From Mugil cephalus (lineage: Eukaryota > Chordata > Actinopteri > Mugiliformes > Mugilidae), in contig NC_061777.1 of NCBI RefSeq assembly GCF_022458985.1, positions 12,117,668 to 12,181,667 of the forward strand: DNA of 64,000 nucleotides, in the 5' to 3' direction. The notes under the pieces were generated by a model. It searched no databases, had not been told where the DNA came from, and worked only from the letters and a program-made list of their open reading frames with translations. The stretch's first letter is position 1. Each line of letters opens with the position of its first letter. This document shows, piece after piece, positions 49,101 through 63,100 of the stretch. A program made the position numbers and the translations under genes.

Positions 49101-52100
49101 TACTCTCTTTCTCTCTCTGTTGCTCACATTAAATATACATGTCAAGGACACATTTTTAGATTGTTGCACTGTTTAATAATAAACTGACTGTTGATGTATT
49201 AAGTACTTAAGTGCACTATCTATCCAGTACCATAGTCCAGTAGTGATTCACTAAAGCTTCGACTCAATCCGTGGGAATGGACTAGAATCACATGGGTGTC
49301 TTCATCCAATTTGCACCCCTTGTACTGGTTTCCCTTATGGTGCCCCAGGCTTTTGAGTTTGTCTTCGAGGCAGAGATTCCAGGATCCACACTTGCAATAT
49401 TTATCTGTCTCTCATGAAATCACAAAAGAAGCTGTATGTATCTGTATCTGTAGACTTTGACAAACCCAGGTTTACTCTCTGGATTGGTCTGGTGTCTTTC
49501 TGCTATATGGTCCTACTGCACACATGTCCCATACATTCATATTTCCAAGAAATGTAGTAAAATAACTCATTAGTTTATTCAGTCATACTTCAGATCTCGT
49601 CAGCATAAAGCATGCTGGGATGTGTTTGCAAAAAACCTATAGTGGAAAAGATTTGACATTTGAGTTGCACTGTTTGTGTGTGACTGTGTGCCGACATCTC
49701 CATGTACAGTTTTACTCCTTGGTCAGTCGACTGTGAAGCGAAGCTATAAAAGTTTAAATTAGATTTAAAAAGACAACACAGGACTCCAGGCCTGGCACGT
49801 ACACTTTTTACTGTCCCGTTACTCCAGAGACAGTGCGAGCGGCCAGACTAACTCACTGCTATAGACGCTTCCATTAAACCAAACAGTTGCATTATAGTTT
49901 CGCGTAAAAAGAAAACATCTGTCCGCTGCCTTTAAAGGACGTACGTTTGCAAGGAGCTAATGTTCCATTAAATTACGTTTACAGCCTTTGGAAAACATCT
50001 ACAAAGAATTACATGCTGTAAAACTTCTCGTCTGTCCATCTGCTTTATTGCCCTAAACTATATGAACTTTAGTGTGTCACTGGATGGACGTTACGGCAGT
50101 AACTTAGTATAATATTACATGATATTTTACTGCCTTTTGTCTCAAATATGTCTCCTTCCATTCTTTATGTTCACTGTTTAATGGACGCCACCTCCTTTAT
50201 TGATCAAATTATTAAAAAAAAGGTATAGGACCAGTATCTCCTAGCTCCCGGCCCTCGTATTTTTCTTTTCATCCACGCTGTAATTCACACCCATATTCTC
50301 CTCTTGGGCTGAAGTATTAGTTATAGAGGTATCCCTTTCGTCCTCCTCCTCCTCCTCACCACGGCTCCTGTGCTCTGTAGGGGTTTGGATGCAGCGTTGC
50401 TGACCTGCCAGCTCTTGGAAACATTGCCTCCTTTCTCTTGAACCGGTGGGGTTTAACTCAGTGTGTCTGTTTCCTCTCATGATCTGTTTTTAAGACTCCT
50501 CGGGGTACCGGTCCGCGGCTGCGTGCTTTGTTAGAAAGAGAGTTACTAGAAAAATGTTCTTATTGGTTGCTACGTTACCACGACAAACATGGCTCACGTT
50601 AGGCTGGGGCTTGTTTCCACCACCTCATTACCGTCCTAGAATTAATCCCTTTAAGTCTCATATGTGTCGATTATGTCGATAGATAGATATCTTCATCTAC
50701 TGATGGCGAAATACGTAAGATACATTGACCTAAATGTGAGGTAGCTGCATTAATAGTGAGTCTGTGTTGGGTGCAAACCTTTGTATTCAGATATACAGAC
50801 AATTCAGTGGATTCAAACCCCCAGGCTTTTAGTCTAGCCATATTGATCTGTGGCAGAGGACCAAGAAGACAAACCACATAATAACAAATGTGAAACACCT
50901 CATTTTCAATATAATCCACGGCCCGCTTCTATTTTTAAACGAGAAAAACTGATGGAAACAACACAGTAAAACACTTAAATTCAACCATGGAAACAATCTA
51001 ACTGTTCAAACATACTCAAGTTTATGGTTTGTTTGTTCTTACTTTAGTTTATTCAACTTTTTGTCAACAAATTACCGCACTTTTTTTTGTTTTGTTCATT
51101 TGGTCTGGTCAGTGCCAGAGCTTCTTTTACGATCTCATATGACGTCATGCAGACAAGCTGAAAGGTCTGTCCGGCTTCCGTGGAGATATCGGTGGGCGGT
51201 GGTGGATAAGGAATGTGGATGATCGCACAGAAACACGCACAAAACCCTTAAGCAAACATGCAGTAATACAAAACTGGATCTGGGAGTGACCCTTTTCTTC
51301 TGTGGCTATTGCTAATGTGAGGACTGATAATGACAGGGAGGCTCAGCTTGCACATCTATTTAAAGACTCGTTCGAGATAACACATCTGTCTTGAAACAAA
51401 ATATAACGCTGTTATCTTTTGGATTTATTCACATTCTATTCAAGTAAATGTTACAATGTTCACTCATCATCCATCATCCTTTTCTCTCTTTGAGTTAATA
51501 ATCGACATTACTGACTGATTCCTTCTACCTCTATTACTTCACACTCACCACACACATAAATTCACTAATCAGGTAGCCAAGTGCTGAGTCACCGTGCTCT
51601 TCTGTGTGCCACGGCTTTTTCTCCTCCTCCTGGTCTGTCTGCTTCAGTTTAGGGTAAAACTGGGAAATAGTGTGAAAACCAAACCAGCCTACTCGTTCCT
51701 CTTTTACCTAATAAGGCGCAGAAAAATAAATAAAGAGCGCTCGGAGTGCCCGTCCAAACTTCAGGAATGACGACGGCATACATTTTATACGGCTTTGTGT
51801 TTTGTTTTAATCATGATCAATTTCCTTTAAAGAAAAAAAGAAAAAAAAATGAGTGACCTCATTGCAGGGAACGAGAAAGACTCGTGGAAGACCAGTCGGT
51901 GCGGGAAAAGTGAGGTAATAATAAAAGAAAAGGATGCAAAGGTGCTCAGAAAGAGTAATACTGAGAAGGAAAAGAAACAGCAGTTAAGTGTAAGGGATTT
52001 TTTGACTGTGAAAGAAAGAAACACACTAAGTTAAAACTCATGGGCACAGTTGTGTCTGTACATAAATTATCTAGCTGCTTAAGTTTTTGATTTACACAGT

Positions 52101-54114
52101 GAGGTTGGGAATTATTAGTTCCTTGGTCCTATAAGAGAAGAAAACGTACACAAGTCACACGTTTGAAAAATGTATCAGAAGTATATATTTTTTTTAAACC
52201 TTCTGTCCCCTGTTTTAATTGTTCTGCTATTTTGTGCTCGGCTTGAAGACGAATAAATATATGACAAATAGAATTTAAAAAAATATATTAAAATATTTTT
52301 CTTATGTAGACTGAAAGTGTTCAAAGCATATCCATTTTAAATATGATCTATAGAACTCCTCCTCTAAAGTGAAGCAAGTATAGCTCCACCTGGTGGCAGA
52401 CTGCAGTATAGCTCATGAGCGCGTTAGTGTATCTATCTTTCAAGGATGGTTTCTGTCAGTTGTTGGATAAGTTTTGTTTGAGTTTGTTGTACGACGCTAT
52501 AGAAACTATAGAAAACGTGACACGAGGGCTACTACCAGTTTCCATGCCAACCACTCCTTAAATCTGTCCTGTAGGACCCTGAGTGTTGTAAAATAAAGTA
52601 AAATAAAATAAAATAAATAAGTACAATGTACACTACAGGTCAATAGTTTTAGAGTATTCCAATATTCCTTTCTTTTTTTGTTAATGAAATCACTTTATTG
52701 TCTCCCTTTACTAAGCGCAGACCAAATAAACAACTGAAGTTAAAAAAGAAAAAATCATGGAATCAATCCAAAATATGTTTTAAAAACTTTCGACTCATGA
52801 AAGTAACCATCTTTGGCAGATTTAACACGTGAACACATTTGTGACAGTCTTTCTTTCTAAAATGAAAATCAAATACTTTTCAGAGTTCCTCCAATTTTTG
52901 TTGCAGAAGTTCTTTGCAAAAGTCTGTGGCACTTGTAGGGTGCTTTGCTTTTGCTCTTCTGTCCAGTTCATCAAAAACCAGCTCCATGGGGTTTAAGTCT
53001 AGAGACTTGGACCTCCACTCCACGTTTTCAAGCTTTCCATGTAGTTTTTACCCTTAGGTAGTTCTGGTATAGCTTGGTCTAAAGTTCTGGGACATGGTCT
53101 TGCTGTAGGATGAAGCCCTGACCAACTATACCAGAGGATACTGCGTGCTGCTTTTGACCGGTAGAGCAGAGCACAGATTTAATTAAAACAAAAACGTGAG
53201 TGAATCCCCCAGGAGTGTGATATGGTCATCATAATGCGGCTCCTCGTGGCTTCAAGTTTGCAAGATGGCGAGCAGTCTGTGATTTAAAGTGACTTCAGTT
53301 GGATGAGATAATTCCCTTCTATTCTCTTTACCAGGATTGCAGAAGCACACAAGAGCCGCCAAAAAATGCCTCACCAAGACCATTCATGCATATATGTAAA
53401 ATCATGGTTGTCAAGTGTATTAAAGGGAACTGAAGTACAATAAAAATACGAAATGTCCAAGGTGCATTAAATCTAAAAAAAACTGAACTTGGACAGGCGT
53501 TCTTGGGTGTCTGTTTGCATTCATGAGGTGCAGATGCTGGGGAATAAACTGGTCCTTGTAGTCTGTGTTATTACGCTACCCCAGTTACATTTCCTGGGCC
53601 AACCTGTCATGCCTGAAATCGCTGTCACCGCACCCTACACACTACATCACTGTGCGCGGTGTGTGAGTTTGCATTTGTATGAATGTCAACTGGCCTTTGT
53701 CCATTCACTGCCTCTGACGATTCTGTCATCCAAATGGCTGCACGCTCCGTTAAAGACCTGCTCTATGCTGAAATACAATCACGGTGAGGTGTACGCGCTG
53801 CTGCGTGAAAAACCACAGACACGTTAGCAAGAAGATATACATCCAGGTACGTGTTTCTGTGTGCGCTTTAAGTAATTAAAAACGGCAGAACATGTACTGA
53901 AGGCTTTTTAGAGGCCGCAGATATTACATCACAGACTCCCTTCTTCTTGCAAGGCTCCTTCATGTACCAGAGCCTGCCTGTTTGTGGATCTGTGCCTCTT
54001 GTATGTGCATCATAACTTTATTTGTGCAGTGAGGTGTGTTTCCTGTGCTCGGTTTGCTCGAACAGATCCCAGTAAGTGTCACTTCCACTTCTTCTAGTTC
54101 AGTCTTGAATACGA

Positions 54115-54185
<71 letters not shown>

Positions 54186-57100
54186 GAAAAGCAACCTCTT
54201 ATTGATTCAGTATGGCCGCCCAGTTGCTGGTGAAGCTGACGCCATGTCAGGTCACGGCCCTGGAAGCATCGGTCAATGATGTCATTTGAATGAGAATAGG
54301 CCGAAGAGATTAAACACAAATGCAGGACAGAGAACACAAAACAGCCTCGACAATGACATGGGTTATTGAAGCACAAAGCACAAAAGAAGATTTCATCCTT
54401 ATATTTATGCTATTGTAAATTATTGCTTACATGTAGCTCCTTTTGTGTAATCGTGTCCATAGAATTTTTTCCTTTCAGCATAAAATACAATCATAAGAAA
54501 AAGATATTAGTCTTATTCAGATGTTCAATGAGTGTAAACAAGAACAACCAAAGTGCTGTAAAATACAGGTGAACACAAATTCACAGAACATGGGCTGAGA
54601 TATTAACATATAATCAACTCACATGCAGTTACAGTGTATACAGCTGTTGTACTTTTTTATATCAGGCCTGGAAATTCAGAAAAAGAAGAAGAAATGCCGA
54701 AGAGGGTGGAAAGAAAACACAGAAGAGCTCATGAAAACGTAGTGGTGATGTTATGTACAAGCTATTTAATTAGGAAAACCTCCAGAATTAGACTGAGGGG
54801 AACAGGCTTTCAAAGCGAGTTAAATATAACTGCGAATGTTTTTCTACGTAATGTGGAAATTTGTTGAAGCATTACCGCTTTAACTCGAACGTGCACTCTG
54901 ATAGCGCAAAGGTACGAAAACAGCTGCCGCCGTTAAGAATCCCTGGGAAAGACTCGGAGACTCGCAATTACTCAAACAAGACGGATCGTTCTGTCACGTG
55001 ATATAAAAACTTCAATGAACATGAAACAGAGTAAAAGAAACGCACACGCATGGGACCTGACAGCTCACATAGAACATGCGCCGTTACAGATGCAAGGGCA
55101 GAGAGCAGAAACATGTTTTATAGCAGCTGCTGTTATAATCTGAAATTAAACAACGAGAACACACACATATGGCACACAGACCAGCGCAGGCCGGCACTCG
55201 TATTCAGTGAGTGTGAAGGGGGGTAGATAAACCAACTGTCGTGGTTGTCACTGTCACACTGTCAGGCGTGTTCATTGTGTCAACTTAATCTCTGACCCTC
55301 ACACATTTCAGTTATGAAGAAGAAGCATTACTGTGTCTCACGTAATGCCTTCCAGCCCCTCTGGTATGATGAGAGATACAAATATCTTGGTGTGGTTACT
55401 TATGGCAACAGTCAAAATGTAAATAAAATCTGGCGTAGCGCTTTTTCAGATTGGTTATTTTTCACTATGAATCTTTGTCTGTGTTATCACTGATAGCTAA
55501 TGTGTCAAGATTGTAGTTACGCTAAGTCGGAGGCTTCGAGGTGCAGGGGTTGAGCATCTGACTTCTAGGCAAAGATGAAATTATTCAAGTCCCGCTAGAG
55601 CTGTAACATATAGGCATTCAATACCAATATTACACTTGACTTTTCGCAAATCCTCTGAGGAAAGACTTGTGAGTTAAATTAGGGTCTGGTTTGTGCTCGC
55701 TTTCTCGCTGGCGTATCTTTTTTCAACATATGACAGTAGCACTCTTTTCCAGTTATAGCAGCAGAGTAATCGAAGCAACAGCGCACAGATGACGCCGTCG
55801 TGTTTGGGATACCTTCTCGGTACCCCGGTGTTCCTCTTCCTGCTCTATATGCCAGACATGTTTCCGTGCCTTTGGCTGTGCGAGTGAGATCACTGCTGCC
55901 CACAGATTAGCTGTGGGTATCTGTTGGACTATTTGCAGTATTGTTTGTACATGGAAACCCACAGGGCAGCGATACAGGTGACACAGTCTTAACAGAGACG
56001 ACAAGACAGGTGATGTGTATTGTCACTAACAGGAATGCATTGTACCCTTCAGTATTGAGCTTCTGTATGCCAGTTGGCTTCATACTGCAACAGTTACGCC
56101 ACAGTCAGGGCTACTTAGCTTTCCGTATGCAAGAGTATTTATCAGCAATAGGCGGTTTGGTCTTCCATGTCAATTTTCACAGACCCTGGCAGACCCTAAC
56201 ACCGGGGGGTCCGCAAAGGTACTGCAGAGGAGTCGCAAAATCTTTGGTTGATTAGACACTTTTTGTATATATACTTTTTAAATTTTCCCCATCACATTAA
56301 AATTTCTTTAAATACACATTAACGCGAATCCAACGTATTTTTGTAAAGAGATACATGGAGTAAGAAGACGCCAGCAAGTCATCTTTCAGTCACCACCTGT
56401 CAATCTAAGCCTCCTCTACAGGCCCCGCCCCTATCGCTGCTGAGCCAATGATTACCGCTGACTCTGTCAGGTTCCCCGCAATTGGCCGAGAGCCTGTTCA
56501 GACCCCAAGGGAAATCCCAGAGGCACACTGCAATGTTACGGCCGCCCTACTGTTGCACATGTTTGAAATTAAAAAAATGAATAATTGAACCTGCGTATTA
56601 TTTGAATAGCCTAATACTGACTTATATTTGTAAGTAGCTCTAGGCGGAATTTAGTATAGGACACATATAGCAGGTAGGGGGTCCCCACTTAATCTCTCCA
56701 TCAGTTTGGGGGTCCTTGGCCTGAAAAACGTTGAAGACCTCTGCCATAGCTGTCTTGTATTGTTTTGGATCAATAAACACAGAATACATGGAGCAAAGGT
56801 TAACTCAGGGGGCGTGGAGTTACAAACATTGCATGACTCATCTTCTGTGAACTGAAGCTGGAAATATAAATAAAAATTAACCCAACTGACAGAAAAGACA
56901 CAGCGGTGACTAGCTTATGGCTCGCAACGGCATATGCTACGTGCGTATGTTATGACGTCTAAGCTTTTTTCCCCATTCTTGCTGCATGATACACGGCCAT
57001 TTAAGATCGTCTCATCTCATGTGGATGGAACTTGGTGGCAGTGTCAGGACCAAATCGAGTGTGAAACAAGAGGCAGATCTAAAAGGCCAAGCGCGTATCT

Positions 57101-60100
57101 GTATCTGGAGACTGAGGTGATTTTAGCTACTGCAGGGGTGCCGGTTCAGATTTACGGAGGTGAAGGACATGAACCTCCCCAAGGAAGTTTCGAGAACTGC
57201 TGCTCTGAAAGGAATGCGAGGCTGCTGACATTTACATGTCTTCGGTTACCGCAAAGTTTACTTAACCTTTAATTTATGTTAACTCAAGTGTTTTCTGCCT
57301 TGATATCATACGGAGAAACCGTTTGAGTCACATTCATTTGTTCCATGTGTGTAACTGTTTTTTATTGATATTGAGAAAATTCAATTATTTAAACAGTTTG
57401 AGCCTCAACTGCTGCTGTTTCGGTTCATTTTCCCATAAATGGTGTCCGATTGCCTCAATATTGTTTTAAAGCAAGCGGGCCAAGGAAGAGTGCTGTCAAC
57501 AGATGAAAACTGAGCCCTAGTAAAATGAATATGTGCTAATCCGAAGGCACTTCTGAGTGTGGGGAGATACAGGCAGGTTCTTCAGATGGCATTAATGGGA
57601 GGTTGTGGCTCAAAGAAGAAGCAAGAGTATCAAACACCAAGAGTATCACATTGATACGGACCTTTATAGACTAAAAACAGCTGCCTTCTGAAGTTCATAT
57701 ATTGAAATGGACCACAACTTTCAGCTCCAGTAACTCAAGTTTCTCAGTTAGACACACACTGAGACTCTTTTGGACCCCGTCGTAGCCGATGACAGATGCC
57801 CATCCTCGTCAGTTTCCACGCTTGAAGCTCAGGTTCTAGTCGTAATTCGCCGTAACCACATTTTTTTTTTTAAAAAAAAAAAAACCCTCCCTGAGATCTG
57901 AAAATTTGACATATGGTCTTAGCGGTTTGAATCGCTCTATAAATATCAGCAAACACTTTGGAAGAGCTTGTGTAATTTTACCCACATGATGTCGGTAACA
58001 GGCACCGTTTTTCAAAGGGAATACTGAAATGAAAAATGATTGTGTTGTGGGATCATAACTCATGCTTTTTCCCATCTCTGCTTTTCTTTCCAGGGCCTCC
58101 AGTGTTCCTAAACCCCCTCCTGTGGCACCAAAGGTACTGTAAAAATTAAATACGACTCAGTCCAAAGCACAAATTCAAAAATATTATTGATTAATAAACT
58201 GTGAGGTAAGGCATGCCAGGTGTAATATTTTAGACATATACTGATTAAGATATTTAAAATATTTCATTAAAATGCCATGACCACCTGGCAGAAACATGTA
58301 TTATATATTACATGACAATAAATGTGATTTAATTTCTCAAATTAAATTCACCTGGTGGGCCTTGTTTGTTTTGGAGACTTCTTTTTAGTGATTACACCCT
58401 TCTGAAGCAATGCCATACACTGTGTTGCATGATATTGGCGTTTGTCTTGGTTTATATACTGATGCTTTCCTATTCCTTTAAACATTCACGTTTCATCCAA
58501 ACTTTGTTATCTGGTCAATGTGCATCACATATTGATTGATCATAACCTGGAAGGCATCAGTATAGTGTGTGCTTTGATGTGATTTATTTTTGCGTGTATC
58601 TGCATGCTCTCGTAGGGCGACAGATTTGACATCATCAAACCAGTTGCCATCACCCACCCCCCTCCTCCACCCCATCCTCACCCTCACCCCTCCGCCCACA
58701 ACAAGGCCTCCAGACCGTACGGGGGCTGCGGGTCGGAGGCCGAACATTCCCCTTCGCAGTACCCTTTCGCCGCTTTTATCCCCTCCCCATCCTCCGCCTT
58801 CACGCCCGCCTCCTCCCACACCAGCCCTCCTCCGCCTCCTTCCCCACCTCCCGCCTCTTACCCATCCTCTGACTCCTCCTCCCCCCCTGTCCTCGTCCCG
58901 CCCCAGCCGTCGGTGTATAACACGCCAATCAACCTCTACTCCACTGAGAATGCGTGTGAGGTGGCCATGGGGCAGAGGCGGGGCCTAATGGAGAGTCAGG
59001 GCGGAGCCGTTCCACCGCAGTTTAATGGGTGAGTGGTGGCTAACCAGTCGAACCAATTAACCAGCTCTTTCATGTTCCCCATTTTTCATCACTGTGGCTC
59101 TGACAAATAGGAGAGAAGATCCTTTGCCCTTTTCCTCTTCGCCAATATTATTGTACATATTCAGTACAGGTGTTTGTGTAGGGGGAGATCCAAAAAAATA
59201 TAAATTAAGAACATAATTGTTAACTTCTGAAATCCGCATCTGAAGTAGGACAAGAATACAATGAAAGAAAGATACAAAAAGCAGTCTTTTACCAAGCCTA
59301 TTTTAAAGTTAAGGTTACTCAGTTAAAACTATATCTGTCATCACTATGTCTGTTACCCAAGCATCAGCTGTGAAACTGGTTTGGATTTGTAGAAAAAAAA
59401 AAAATCAAATCAAACAGAAACACGCTTGAATAAGTGTGTTCCCTGGTAAATCAGTAATATTCTTTAATACATAGGATAAGATGTTACAGTCCATTTTGCC
59501 AATATTCCAGGTAAAACACAGTCCAACAGAAAACCAACCAGCAGACTAGCAGGCTAGCAGGCTAGCTACCAGCGAGCAAACAAAAGGAATACACGGGGTG
59601 CCTGGCCTAGTCAATGACAGTCAATGAAGTAAAATGATGAGTGTTATTGTTCCATGTGTTTAATGTTGGTTTTAAGGCAGAATGTTAACTTTTCCTGGCA
59701 AAATCATCGACCATCGAGCTCCCTGAAAGTGGAACATATACCATACCAGCTGTGACCCATATGATGAGTCACAGCTGTTTCGGAGGCAGAAGTAAGACCT
59801 ACACAATATTAGTAAGGTGGTCATAATGTCTGATCGATGTATCCATATATCCCAATTATTACACATGTCCTTCTGTTATTTTTGACATTAAATCATGAAT
59901 TTTTAAAGTGGACCTATGTATGAGGATAGGACCACATTTACTCTACGTTAATGGCCATTCAGTTTGCGTGTTGGGACAAATTGACTGAATTAGAGTGAAG
60001 ACGGTTGTTTGTCCCTCTGTGTTAGTTGCCCTCGATAGACTAGGGACCTGTCCAGAGTCTGACATGCCTTTCAACCAGTGTCAGCTACAATAGACTCCAC

Positions 60101-63100
60101 CATTTGCGACCCTCTGGATGGACAGTGCGGATAGTGGTCATTTGAAGGAAACCATTACTGAGTGAAAACCATTCATCTTCTGTCACTCTACCCCCCGTTA
60201 GTCATTTTTATTTTTTCCCTCCAATCATTCACACCAAATGTGCATGTTCCTGTCTTTGTAAACTTCCACCATCATCTACCCCTTCTCTTATATTCTGTGC
60301 TAACTCGTATCTCTCCAGAGGCAGACTGAGTATAACTATGCTATGGTGCTATGACTAAGCTGTGTATATATAGCTCACATTGGAAACCTGAACTGTGCTG
60401 CATTCTCTGTGCTCTTGTATGAAATCCGGCAGCCAGTAAAGGCCTTAGCCTTCAATCCATGTAGATTCACACTCTGCGGCCTCCTTGCAAACTAACACGC
60501 CTTCACCAACCCGTTTCATTCCACTTTTTCAGAGATTGGTCTTAAAACAACTTGGGACGCATGGATGGTTTTTGATTTATTGTACTTAACATACCAAAAC
60601 AGAGTGAATATATTCCTTTTCAGACTCATTACGTCTCAGTTCATTTCATTTATACGCTCTCTCCGTGCCCTTTTGGAAAGGGCCTGTGGTTTTTTTTTTC
60701 CTTCTTGCGAGACTCAGCAGACACCGATGATCTGTGTACAGTATTATCTTACACCATCATTTACACACACCCACACTCAAGCTTCATTTCAGCTGGGTAC
60801 ATAACCTTCCCCAACTATCGCGGATGACATTTCATGACAGATAACATTAACGACTTTATTATAGCTTGTATTTAAAGCTTCCATTTGGTTTATTCGGTTT
60901 TATGACCCGCTGTACTCTCTTAAAGGATTTTCCCCCATCCTCTTTGCTTATATTTCCAGTAATAGATCATCCAAATATCATTCACAGTGCATACTGACAT
61001 ACAAATATACAGAAACAGGTGTGATCTTACAAATGCATTGTCAAGAATTAAGGTCTGCAGACAGTATTTTATTCCAGTTTTCCTGAACCCATTTGTATCA
61101 GTGTGTGGCTGAGGTGCCTACACTGGGCGGCATGTGTGTCTTCTGTTGTGTCCTGTTTGCATGCTGTAAATGTGCTGTGTGGTTTGTTTCAGAGGGGCGC
61201 TACGAATTACACAGAATCTTTCAGTGTTTTTACTGTAAGATTTTCTACAAGTGTCGTTGCCCTCCCTTTCTTTCAATCCCTTCTGTTCTGCTTTTCAGAG
61301 TGCCGTCGCTCCGCCAGTCACAAAGTTAGTCTCTGAAGCATGTCCACTCTTTGGCTTCGTGTTTTCGTTACCTGTCCACCTTTCTTTGTGCATGCAAATA
61401 CTCACTTTATTGTTTGCAGCGTGTATTTTAATAGCTTACGCTTTCTTTTAAAGTCATCTATAGTAAGACAATTTAACAATATCCTTAAAAACAATGATGT
61501 TTTTCATCAGTTTGATTTATTTAATGCTGGATCGTGCAAGAACTGCAGCACGTGTTTTAGCTAATTAAAATCAATCCCGATATTGGAATGTGATACAGTA
61601 CCCCAAAGCAGCCGTATACGTTTGCAACTATAAATCTCAGATATCGATGCACGCCATAACACACACTCTCTCTCTCTCTCATACACACAAAAACCCACAC
61701 GGACAATACTGTCCCATACTTCCAGTATAACTGTAGGTGTGTGACCAGGCTCACATAGAGCTGTGGACACCACCACACCCCCCGTAGCTGCTGCCATAAC
61801 AACAATGTGTCGATACTTTTAAAATCATCTACAGCAACACGATTTAACAAGATCGCCAATAACAACAACCTTATTCATCAGTGATTTAATTAAATTTGGA
61901 TCGTGCAAGAACTGCAGCACATGTTTTAGCTAATTAATATCGATCCCGATATTGGAGTGTGATACACTAACCCAAAGCAACCGTATACGTTTAAAACTAT
62001 AAATCTCAGATATTGATTGCATGCACATGCACATGCACACCATAACACACACACACAGACGATACTGTCACGTACTTCCAGTATAACTGTAAGTGTGTGA
62101 CCAGGCTCACATAGAGCTGTCAACACCGCCACACCCACGTAGCTGCTGCCATAGCAGGAATGTGTTGATAGACACAGATAAATCTGTCTATTCAGTGGCC
62201 TAGGTGAGGTGGTTGGTTGGGGGAGTGATTTATTGACAGCACTGGCTAAAAAGTCTTCAATGCCTCTGTGTGTGTGTGTGTGTTTGTCCTTAGTGTTGAT
62301 TTACCAGCAAACAATTAGTAATGGCCTGTCAGAGCCCCGCTGCCAAGGACGAGTTGCAGTTGTGTGCACATTCACTGTTCAAACAAACACAAACTGTTCT
62401 AATCGCAATTTATACTTCACACTTCTAAAATTGAAAATGGATGTTTGTCGACATCATTTGCAAACATTTAAATGTGTGTTTTGTTTTCTTAAATGACCAA
62501 AATTATGAATGACTACAGGGTTTCAGACAGCTCAGCAGCGCCGCCGTGTGGTTTGAAATAGAATGTACACATTTTAATTTGTCGTCATGTTGAAGGACAT
62601 TTTTGGTGGTGTGTTGTGCATGCCCTAGCAATTGTGATTTTCTTTCCATATTCACTTCTTTCTAACTGCTAACATTTATGTAATTCACTCTTTCCATCGA
62701 AATATTTATTCTTCTTATTTCTATTTCTCTCTTCTTTCTTTACCTCCACGTCAGTGGACCTCAGAGTATTTTGAAGTAAGTCTTTCCACGACTCCCTTCT
62801 CTCTTTCTTTATGAGTGTTATGAATGTTGCAGTTTCATGTCCCTGGTTTGTTTATTTGTTTTTCCTTCTGTTCCTTTTTTACTGGTTTTCAAGAAAACCC
62901 CAGGCACCAAGGTATCAGGCTGTTCAGATATTAACACCAAATATATTTAACAAAGTGTGGTGTGATTCTTGAGGCTAGGTTTTTTTTTTTTTTTTTTTTT
63001 TTTTACCGTGTGTTACATTGTCATCTCTTGTAATCTACAACCATCTAATGCTTCATTGAGTTATTAAGTGTGAAGCAATATCAGTACTCGTACTGCATAT

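Larger units (their letters stand above)
39134..58093 (+). other. pdlim5: pdlim5 intron 3 (19 kb)
   Basis: No further pdlim5 exon was recognised, although alternative exons cannot be excluded. It hosts a tRNA-Phe gene (46748), a Tc1 transposase remnant (52620), one inverted pair of an interspersed repeat (40415 and 56190), a MITE-like fragment (42590), a degenerate tandem array (47535), and a long (AC)33 microsatellite (54117). Confidence 0.6.
59029..62754 (+). other. pdlim5: pdlim5 intron 5 (3.7 kb)
   Basis: Holds a Tc1-like terminal fragment (59770), a SINE-tail-like segment (60018) and a tandem duplication (61451-62172). No extra exon seen. Confidence 0.6.

Noticed and set aside
53489..53827. 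112-codon frame as a possible extra pdlim5 exon
   Set aside because: No resemblance to the family, and no acceptor/donor pair with compatible phase.
53960..54376. 138-codon frame on the - strand
   Set aside because: Most of it is a CVCV run translated from the (AC)33 microsatellite.
58493..58819. Gly-rich 108-codon frame on the - strand
   Set aside because: It is the antisense shadow of the Pro-rich pdlim5 exon 5.
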